From: Histomonas meleagridis
Lineage: Eukaryota; Parabasalia; Tritrichomonadida; Dientamoebidae
DNA length: 64,000 nucleotides
Reading direction: 5' to 3'
Assembly (NCBI GenBank): GCA_020186115.1
Contig: WSYJ01000005.1
Coordinates: forward strand, 186,001-250,000
The notes under the pieces were generated by a model, which worked only from the letters and a program-made list of their open reading frames with translations, was not told the DNA's origin and did not search any database. Positions 48,501 through 56,200 of this stretch are shown here, piece after piece (position 1 is the first letter of the stretch; each line of letters begins with the position of its first letter). Position numbers and translations under genes: made by a program.

Positions 48501-49330
48501 TAAATAAAGTACCAAAAGTTATACAAAAACTTATTTTGGATATTGAAGATAAACCAATTGAATGGAATAAAATGGAAATTGGAGAATTAATAATAACAAT
48601 TCGAGATTGGAATCGAAAATATGTTCCAAACGAACTAATTAATAAACTTTTATATGATTTTATTGAAGGAGAAACACTTTTGCAATGTAATAAAACATAT
48701 GCAATTGAAGGAATGAAATTTTTGATACGAAATTTAAAACCGAATTCCATTAAAACGGAAAATTGTGAACTCATTAATAAAATGATTAAAAATATAAAAT
48801 CGATTTATTTGAAATCATTAGCAATTTTATTATTAAAATTTGTTAATAAACCAAAAATCGATGATTTGATTGAAGAATTTCAAGAAATATCAATTAATAA
48901 AAAAGAAGAATATTTCCCACTTCATCATAGTCTTTCTTTAATTTCTGATATAATATATCAAACACAAGAAGGAAAACAAATTATATTATTTCTTATTTTA
49001 AATGATATTCCTTTAATAAGATTACAAACAATTAAAACATTACAAATTGAAATTAATGAAATTCTTTTGTCTCAAATATTAATCAAAGAAATGAAACAAG
49101 AAGAAAAACATGAAATTTCTAATAAATTGATTCAAATGATTGAAGAAAGAAATAATAAATATCAATTTAGTGAACCAATAACATTTTTTGTCGATGAATT
49201 TTATATTTTAGAATTATGTAATCCAGGTATGTTCCAACAATTTCGGAAAGAAATGAAAGAGCCATTAAATCTGTTTGAAATTCGGCAAAAAATTATTTCA
49301 CTTTGGAATGAAAATAAAAAAAAATTATAA
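45533..49330 (+). CDS. THADA/Trm732 homologue (DUF2428), tRNA Nm32 methylation cofactor
   Basis: A 1265-residue all-helical, HEAT/ARM-type protein. The DUF2428/THADA core is visible: MRRSAGLPYIANTL (Arg757-Pro763), NSLNTLKTIIKENP, then FYTSWDVISAINLLYVGLIHKI and FHSLSRQQFFSKI. In THADA this is the RRSAGLP...W-x-VRN-ss..F..L..R.FG...REFF block. Yeast Trm732 partners Trm7 (FTSJ1) for 2'-O-methylation of tRNA position 32, and human THADA is its homologue. The frame is unbroken. ATG 45533 lies behind ACCGTTTG and several TCA motifs. The 3' end of this gene (from TCACTTTGGAATG to the early 3' flank) reappears near 49790 and 60390 as fragments. Confidence 0.82.
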   Translation: MNRLSEILSIRDPNKRNLNRIQKDLQKELKENENDTFKIISNLFFESNSSLISPLTIEETIKIIRELDLIQTFVHLSDSKISNAFWNSKSPNFFSLINFSYFVSESDLFFNHELQFITIFQNRFNPTILDSNTFEGFKYLISKYVSYVSTRNIEFDQKLNDVFNPNKSLPTILATLLINFGFSSDQPLQAENLFHLTTTCLTIVFKKEHLQNQFSTFSSFFSGFPIEKVILFQSFLVLHIQSQEITSKFFEQVAKMMRVSNDTRILEYLYRSIRIASTIEQLNLLSTFVIRDYDSSIPILKSVMQKCIEHLFLLDSKQSSLIFKEKILNLQWYSSLKKFIFPLILPYSDEEMMKSFIYFSQDPQNKVFVQKCMKIINESEALQNIISNTIIKLLNESNPYENLLSLSNIFMNNNKIPKICLQNLPTNELGKVSLIIDSVISSPKQFSSYLTKAELEYSSQSFNWDLRLKFFKVYVLVGLPNNNENVKILLDSFPSLLSIESLEHCSQINILFDNLIENIYKQKKKYIKIDINNFLSSLLSIISPNLLPTTNSLKRQFCLNLCKSIYKRFPNIDNDNQTIINLLSIMKDGSVSLKNSLISLSKYIPSISNSFDTLNTNNSTQIINEKLLNDQNDLKSFQEIRILLENSNVLLDLPGNIIDKYINYETDKWEIQSEIFLIISYLCTKMKINNEIVMKCADKIFNTLLQTRKVGLICSSCPALERLLRYLSKISEYKNKPKEYCDKLCEIMCNFDMKQMRRSAGLPYIANTLIKSNKELYLELTNALLFICKNTNNPNEATNSLNTLKTIIKENPINEIIISKLFDVIFDVCDRFYTSWDVISAINLLYVGLIHKIWEMFTGQTQFHSLSRQQFFSKINNSKEIFYKTLSKANQHSSYLVLLLLSMFTSDIEDPQLIKLILSFSSNKSSRIRRIAVRALLKNICNENFETFWDEIVLKVNNETKMNDLHFYLMILYELRNLNVKKEFVHNIQLNKVPKVIQKLILDIEDKPIEWNKMEIGELIITIRDWNRKYVPNELINKLLYDFIEGETLLQCNKTYAIEGMKFLIRNLKPNSIKTENCELINKMIKNIKSIYLKSLAILLLKFVNKPKIDDLIEEFQEISINKKEEYFPLHHSLSLISDIIYQTQEGKQIILFLILNDIPLIRLQTIKTLQIEINEILLSQILIKEMKQEEKHEISNKLIQMIEERNNKYQFSEPITFFVDEFYILELCNPGMFQQFRKEMKEPLNLFEIRQKIISLWNENKKKL

Positions 49331-49856
49331 ATAAAAAATTATAAATATAATAAATTTTATTTATTTAATTTAATTCCTTCCATATTCAAATTCTGAAGGA
49401 TTCAATTGGCAGTTCTACAATGCTGTATTTCTTGAATAAAAATGCAATTGATGCAAATAATAGTGATTCTTTTTTGATATGATTTTATCATATAATATTT
49501 ATTTTACATGAAAAACTTATATTGTGAACATCATGATGAGTTTTAAACGTATAACTTTTTCAATTAAAAACATAAATATTTTGCTGTATAATTGTGTTAG
49601 AAGGTTTTTTAAGGTAACCTGATCAGTATTATTGATTGTGCATATAACTCTATATTTAAAAGAAATTCTCTAAGGAGGATCGTTAGTTGACTCCGTCCTA
49701 TTGTAAACATCATGTCGCGTTTTAAACGTATAACTTTTTCAATTGATTTAACGGTTCCGTCAAACATTTTCAAGATTCCAAACCTGTGCTCACTTTGGAA
49801 TGAAAATAAATAAAAAACTATAAATATAATAAATTTTATTTATATATTTATTTATT
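49331..49856. other. Mosaic intergenic region with duplicated segments
   Basis: About 525 bp. Two copies of a roughly 40-bp sequence (core GTTTTAAACGTATAACTTTT and CAATT) lie at 49540-49565 and 49719-49744, 179 bp apart. A fragment of the THADA 3' end (CTCACTTTGGAATGAAAATAA with the AT-rich flank) lies at 49788-49850, just before the METTL18 3' end. No gene. Confidence 0.7.
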
Positions 49857-50864
49857 TTAATTCTTCTTTTTAATAATTATTATATCGCGTTTGTAAGCTG
49901 ATTGATCTTTAATTTCATGAAGTTCATATGAAAATTCCTCTTTAATAAGATCAATCAAATCGAAAACACTTCCAGAAAGTCCAAAATACATTCGCTTCGC
50001 TGCAACAAGAACTACGCCGTCTTTCTTAACTAAGTGACGAAATGCTGAAACAAATGATGGAAGATCTTCCTTACGATAAATGGTTTCTGATGCTAAAACA
50101 ATGTCAAATTTTTCTGGTGGAAATATTTGTGGAACATCTGCCCATTTAGCTGCTGAAAATGTAATAACATTTCGTGGACAATCGTTAAGTTTCGCATTCG
50201 GCTGTGTAATCTCTTCAAGAACTTCGTGATTAAAATCTTGAAGAACAACTTCTGGTGATCCATGAAGTGAACAATAAATACCTGGAAGACCTCGTCCACA
50301 TCCTAATTCAAAAACACTTTTGCCTTCAAAATTAATGTTCTTAAGATAACGAAGAAGATCAATAGTACACTCCCAAAGTTGAAACCCTCCTTCATAAACT
50401 CCTGGACGAACTTCACTTGGAACACTCCCTTCTTTAGGTACATAAGATTTAATACCTTCATAAGTTTTAATTTCCCAATCTTCATGTGTGACAATATTCA
50501 TTAAAAATAAAAAAATCCTTTTAAAAAAAGACGTTAAATATTTGGACCGGCAAAACCGTCGTGCGGCGGTTATTCCATTGAATTCAAATTTAAATTTTTT
50601 TGAACAACTGAATAAAAATATTCGAAATGCGTTGAAGAATTTGGTGGAACTTCTTCAAGGAAATTCAAGAAATCAGGATTAAAGAAAACGTCTTGTAAAG
50701 TTTCTTGATTTTTTTCATGAAGATAATCGAAAAGATTGGAAAAACAATAAAACAAATCTTCGACCAAATCAAATGACATTGATGGATAAAATGATGTTAA
50801 CAACGAAATAAAATCTTCTTCGAAAAAGAGTTTTAAACCTTTTTCATCTGAATAAGTTGCAATT
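49381..50864 (-). repeat. Inverted duplicate 3, arm A
   Basis: About 1484 bp holding the 3' flank, the METTL18-like gene, its promoter and the 3' end of the ARM-like gene. It matches the reverse complement of 59313-60617 (1305 bp). The size difference of about 179 bp equals the spacing of the direct repeats at 49540 and 49719. The other arm has one repeat and lacks the DNA between. Confidence 0.9.
49857..50501 (-). CDS. METTL18: METTL18/Hpm1-like protein histidine methyltransferase (copy A)
   Basis: A 214-residue SAM-dependent methyltransferase. Landmarks are GSVPSEVRPGVYEGG, QLWECTIDLLRYL (41-53), motif I ELGCGRGLPGI (65-75) and VLQDFNHEVLEEIT (87-99), with ILASETIYRKEDL-like wording after the core. 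The P-G-x-YEGG...WECT-DL and QD-N-EVL combination is typical of METTL18/Hpm1, which methylates a histidine of ribosomal protein uL3 and affects ribosome biogenesis. It could also be a lysine methyltransferase of the same METTL21-like group. ATG 50501. ACGACGGTTTTGCC lies about 60 bp upstream. The frame is intact, unlike the inverted copy at 59676. Confidence 0.8.
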   Translation of the reverse strand: MNIVTHEDWEIKTYEGIKSYVPKEGSVPSEVRPGVYEGGFQLWECTIDLLRYLKNINFEGKSVFELGCGRGLPGIYCSLHGSPEVVLQDFNHEVLEEITQPNAKLNDCPRNVITFSAAKWADVPQIFPPEKFDIVLASETIYRKEDLPSFVSAFRHLVKKDGVVLVAAKRMYFGLSGSVFDLIDLIKEEFSYELHEIKDQSAYKRDIIIIKKKN

Positions 50865-51868
50865 TCAATAAGAATAAAAATACTTTCATGAATTAATTCA
50901 AATGGAAATGTTTTAATTCGTTCGAAAAGAATTTGTACAATTCCATTTTCTTGAAGTGTTTCAACAAATTTTCGTCGCAAACTTCGAATAAAATTATAAA
51001 TTGTTCGTAATGTAATTTTCATGTTTTGATAATTCGTTTCGTTTTGAATTATTTCAAATAAAAATGGAATTGGATTAATATCATTTAATATTCTTCGAAT
51101 TCTTTTACTTCGTAAACATGAAATTCGATGAATAATTTTAAGAATTGTCGTTAAATATTTTTCTTTCTCTTTATATTCAAGTAATTCTTCAATAAGTTGA
51201 TATCGTTCATAAATTTGGTCGTTCTTCAAATTAGTTTTAAAATATTTATAATAAATAGTTAAACTTTCTTTTTTATATTCTTCGTTCGCTTCGTGATAAA
51301 AAAATTTTAAAATTTCTTCATAAGTTTTATCATAATTGATACAAATCGGATATTTAGTAAGAGATGAAAAAAAATTTAAACTTGCTTCATAAAAATTGGG
51401 ACTTCGTTGAAAAAGATATTCTGAAATATGTTCAATAATGTTATGTTGATTGATTACTTGGATGTATTGACTTGAATTTGAAAGAAGATGACTAAAGATT
51501 AAAATTGTTTTCGGTTCTTTTTCGATATATTTAGAAAAGATAAAAATACTTTCAGTTGGAATATGACGTTCGAAAATTGTATTAGAAAATGTGGTAAATC
51601 TTGAAAAGAATTCTAAAATAATTTGAACATTGCTCAAATCTTCATCTTTCGTTAAATGTTCGAAAAGAATACATGTTAAATTATGTGGAATATCAAATTC
51701 TCGTTGGTAACTTATCTGAATCATGTTGATTAAATCTTCTTTTGAATATATTTCTTTCATTTTTTGAATGGGATAAAAAAATCCTTCTTCTTCAACTTTA
51801 TCAATGTTATTCACTTGTATGAATCGTTGTGTTGATTTATTTGGAACATTTTTGTAAACACTTTTCAT
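50570..51868 (-). CDS. ARM/HEAT-like helical protein, unknown function
   Basis: A 432-residue, Leu/Ile/Phe/Glu-rich protein made of repeated helices (for example NVQIILEFFSRFTTF, ILKIIHRISCLRSKRIRRIL, ESIFILIEIATYSDEKGLKL), consistent with an armadillo-like solenoid. No known family recognised; similar solenoids are abundant and lineage-specific in trichomonads. The start is ATG 51868, with AAACGGTTT only about 10 bp upstream (51878-51885 on the plus strand). Its C-terminal ~95 codons are duplicated at 59313-59607. It lies head-to-tail with the METTL18-like gene, 68 bp apart. Confidence 0.75.
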   Translation of the reverse strand: MKSVYKNVPNKSTQRFIQVNNIDKVEEEGFFYPIQKMKEIYSKEDLINMIQISYQREFDIPHNLTCILFEHLTKDEDLSNVQIILEFFSRFTTFSNTIFERHIPTESIFIFSKYIEKEPKTILIFSHLLSNSSQYIQVINQHNIIEHISEYLFQRSPNFYEASLNFFSSLTKYPICINYDKTYEEILKFFYHEANEEYKKESLTIYYKYFKTNLKNDQIYERYQLIEELLEYKEKEKYLTTILKIIHRISCLRSKRIRRILNDINPIPFLFEIIQNETNYQNMKITLRTIYNFIRSLRRKFVETLQENGIVQILFERIKTFPFELIHESIFILIEIATYSDEKGLKLFFEEDFISLLTSFYPSMSFDLVEDLFYCFSNLFDYLHEKNQETLQDVFFNPDFLNFLEEVPPNSSTHFEYFYSVVQKNLNLNSME

Positions 51869-52096
51869 TTTTTGGGAAACCGTTTAAAACTAAATGCTTG
51901 TTGCAAATCGAAGAAAAAAAATCAGCCAAAAACAGTAAAAAATTTATATTATCATCAAAAAATCCAAATTATCTATTCCTTTGTATTTTAATTACAAATG
52001 ATGTTTGGAAATAATAAGATGATATTTTTCTTCTTTTTATCAAATCATATGAACATTTTCACAATTAAAATTTTATCTTAGATTTAATTTTTAGTT
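51869..52096. other. Intergenic region
   Basis: Short AT-rich spacer; no gene or repeat seen besides the AAACCGTTT motif at its left end. Confidence 0.4.
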
Positions 52097-52893
52097 TTAA
52101 AAATTTATTATAATAAAACACTGTTTATTTGAATATGATGTTGAAATATTCTCATTTTCAATAATTCCTTTATCATTTAATAAATCAATTATTTCTTTGT
52201 AACCAATTTCAGATTCAATCATAAGTGCGATTTCAAATATATACAAGAATTTTCAAATATTTAAATTATATTTTAAATTATTAAATGAAATATAATATAA
52301 ATCAAATTAATATTTTTAACATTTATATCAATTCCTTTTTGTTCAAGAAGTAATTTAACGATTTCTAAACAATCATTCCATGATGCTACATGAAGTGCTG
52401 TTTCAAATATTTTAAATTATTTCAATAAATTCCGATTAATTCATATAAAAATTTTGTGCATTAACATAAATTCCTTTTTGTTCAAGAAGTAATTTAACGA
52501 TTTCTATACGATCATATCTACATGCTAGGATAAGTGCTGCCATTTTTTGCGATTTCTTTAAGAATAGATTCATTTATTCTCACCAAACCATTTTCATATA
52601 AATATGATAGAACTTCATAATTATGATTATTAATACACAAATATATTAAAAATGTATTATTTTTGTCTTTATTATGATTATTATGATATTTAATAGATAT
52701 TTCGATTGATTTTTTAAAGTTTGAATGATTTTGTTCACATAAATGAATAATTTCAAAATTTTCACCTGCAACCGCATATTGACCTGTATTTTCGACTTTG
52801 GCATTATTAATTAATAAATATTTAAAACATTGAATTGCTAAAAAAAATGTTGCATAATCAATTAATGTAACGTTATCGCCGTCACTTTTTATT
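52097..52893 (-). pseudogene. Truncated DUF3447-ankyrin locus
   Basis: Minus-strand translation from 52893 gives NVTLIDYATFFLAIQCFKYLL, GQYAVAGENFEIIHLCEQNHSN, IKYHNNHNKDKNNTFLIYLC, NNHNYEVLSYLYENGLVRIN and ESILKEIAKNGS, a DUF3447 block without its N-terminal third. Three ankyrin modules follow, separated by AT-rich spacers. Two QEG(I)-type ends lie about 139 bp apart. The final module is IALMIESEIGYKEIIDLLND, continuing to a TAA at 52097-52099. Frames change across spacers, as in the large arrays, but spacer length differs (139-bp period). Confidence 0.65.
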
Positions 52894-53280
52894 ATTGAAT
52901 AAGGCGCAGAGCGTCACCAAATTCCGAAAATGAGCCTAACAACCGTTGTTGTGTGACTTTTTCATAATAAAATTGATCGTCATATCACATTTCAATATTT
53001 CAGGAAAAAAATTGTTGAAACCAAAATAAAACATGTGTTCATACAAATTCAAAGTTCGCTACAACTGTCTTTCTTTTTATATTTGATGCATGTTTTTATT
53101 ATAAATGATTTTTGAACGTCAATTGATTAAAGCTTTTTTTCATAAAAATACCATTTTTCCAAATTCATCCCATCAGCATCTCAAAATCAAGGTAAAAATA
53201 GTGTTTTGCTCAGGATTCAGCAAGAAGTTTTGACAAGAAATTTCATTTAACCGTTTATATATTTCAGAAACATTCTTCCA
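52894..53280. other. Intergenic region / USP promoter
   Basis: About 390 bp. TTAACCGTTT (53247-53256) and TTTCAGAAACATTC lie just before the USP start. AACCGTTG also occurs near 52951. Otherwise nothing. Confidence 0.45.
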
Positions 53281-56200
53281 ATGAAAACCAGCCTTCATCT
53301 TCCATCTGTTGATGATATTCTACAATCTTTATATGCTGGTGAAATAGATGGAACAATTTCACTTGCGGAAGGGGCTATTAGTAATATCTTATTATTAAAT
53401 GATTTTCCTAATATCCCAACATATGTCAAGACATATATTCACGAATCACTACCCACAATTTTTAGTCTAATTGTTGAGCTTGACAAACCAACTAGTAAGA
53501 ATATCAATCAAATCATTTCTTTTTTTGGAACATTTTTATCACTTATTATCAAGTTAGACCTTAATGAAAACTTACTTAAAGTTGTGTCAGATGAATTAGA
53601 AATATATCAAGGAGAAGTTATGGATTTTGACCCCATTCCAATTGAACCAGATCAAGTCAATCAAATGTTTCAAGAAATATCCATAGGCAACAAAAAGAAA
53701 TATCTCAGTTCACAACATGACAAATCCACATTCCAGCTTCGGAATGGTTTCATACAAAAATTATTTGAAACCAAGATCTTTCTTTACATGCATGAACATA
53801 AGGACCATTTAACGCAAGGCCAAGAAGCCTACTTACTCCGTATATATAGCACCATTGAAACCTATTTAAACGAGAAAGTCAATTCTCTTCTCATCAAAGA
53901 ATTCACCGAAATATCTTTAAAAACGCTTCAAAAGTGTGAATCAGATTATGATACCTTTATAATATTTTTTACTGAATTTATTAAGATGCTTCCAGAGCCA
54001 CCAGATTACATTGTCAAATTAATATGTAAACTATCCAAAAATGGGTCAATTCAATCAAAGTTAACCGCCGTTAATAACATCATCCAAATTGCCGATACGC
54101 CTGGTATTGAACTCAAAGATTCATGGGATGATATTAAAACAATCTTTTTAGAACATGTATCAAAGTATTCAAATTCTGAATTAGTTGATTCCATCATAGA
54201 TTTTTTACCTAAAATTTCCGAAAATTCATTTTTCGATATTAATGATCTTTCAATAATTTTGACGAAAGTTCATGTGCCATTAATTGTAAGATGTGAAGTT
54301 GTAACCAAAATAATACCAAATCTACCAAATGAACCCACAGAATTAGCCGAATTTCTACTCGAAAAAGATATAGTTTCACCTAAATTATACATCGAATGTA
54401 TTGGACTTATTAATGATACTAATTTATCCACGAAATTATTTGATTCTTTATTAAAATCATTTGAAAATGATGAAAACAATGATAATGAAGAAAACAAATT
54501 CCAAATTAATTCCAAAACTAAGAGGTTAATCCAAGAAAGAATGGAATCAGAAGATTTATCATATTTTGGTGCATTAAGTAACTTCTTTAAAAACTCATAT
54601 AATTTACCTGAGTTTAAAGAATACATTGAGAAACTTTTAATAGTCTCTGATCAGAATCCACAATTCTTTAATATATTAAAGAAGTTCACAAACATTTTAA
54701 ACTTATTTGATTCACAAGATGTAATTTTAAACTTTTTCGAACTCATTGTAAATTATTTTAATGATGTAACAAAAAATGAAGAATTAAAAATTATTGTGCC
54801 AATTATTTCAGATTGGTTTAAATCAATAGAATCAATACCAGAAAAAATAATATATAAAAAATTAAATAAAATGGACTTTTCAAATGCTTCAAATGAACTT
54901 CCAATGTTTCTTGACTCAATTATCCGTAAAACACAAAACATGAAATTACTTAAAAACCTTTTACCTAAATTAATACAAAATAATGTACCATTACGATTCT
55001 CAATATGGTCCATGAATTTAATATTTGAAATATTACATGATGATAAAAAATTCATTGAAAACATCTCAAAAACTTTATTTGAAAACTTAGAGACATCTGA
55101 AAACAAAGAAAATTGTATATTTTTGATAGAAAAAGCTTGTCAATTCGAGGCTGATTTTTTTGATAATGAAGAAAATTATGGAATAAAATATAAAGTTATG
55201 ATTCAACAACAAAATAAGCCAACGTTTGAATTCGATTATTATTTACATCCTTATCATACATGTCGACGATTATATTATGAAATAATACAAAAAATGCATA
55301 TAACAATTGAAAGAATTAATTTATACATTAAAGGAAAAGATGGAAAAGAACGACGTATTAATTATTCAACACCATTATCATCAATAATATCACAAGATTC
55401 GGATGAAATTAAACTTAAATTAAATTTAAATAACTTAAATGAAATCCAAAACTTCGAAATTCAACCATTGTTTTTAAATACAATAAAATCAAATCCAAAT
55501 TATATAATATTATTATATAACTTATTACAAGAAGAAAATTCTGTTTCTGATATCATAATAAATATTATTCGCTTATTTATACCATTGATTGAATTACCTG
55601 AACCTGAAACTGAATTACAAAAATTATTATTTAATCAATGTGAAGATCCATTACAATTTTCGAATTCTTTACGAATGTTTTCATTAGCAATTTCATCATT
55701 AAAAGAAAACATTGAATTTGATAATAATTATTTCATTGATATATTATTTAAATCAGTCATTAATTCATTTGATCAATATAATATAATATTATTAAGTAGA
55801 GGAATTAGAAATATTAAATGTGATGATATAATATTTACAAAAGAACTAATAAAAAGTTGTTTTATAAAATGTAAATCACCAATTTTAAGGAATTCAATTT
55901 TACCATTTTTTACAAATCAAAATGATCCAAAAATATTATTAACATTAATTGATGAAGTCCTTAAACCTAAATATAGAGAAAGTTCAGAACAATTTTTTAA
56001 ATGTTTTAATGCATTAAATATTTCATCAGAATTATTTTTACCATTTTATTTAAACTTAACACAATTTGAAGGTTTATATGATATATATTCTATTGATCAA
56101 ACATTTATTTCATTATTAAATTTAATACCTAAAAATGAAGAAACAATAAAATTAACATATAATCGAATATCTTTACCACCTACAGTATCATCATCACAAA

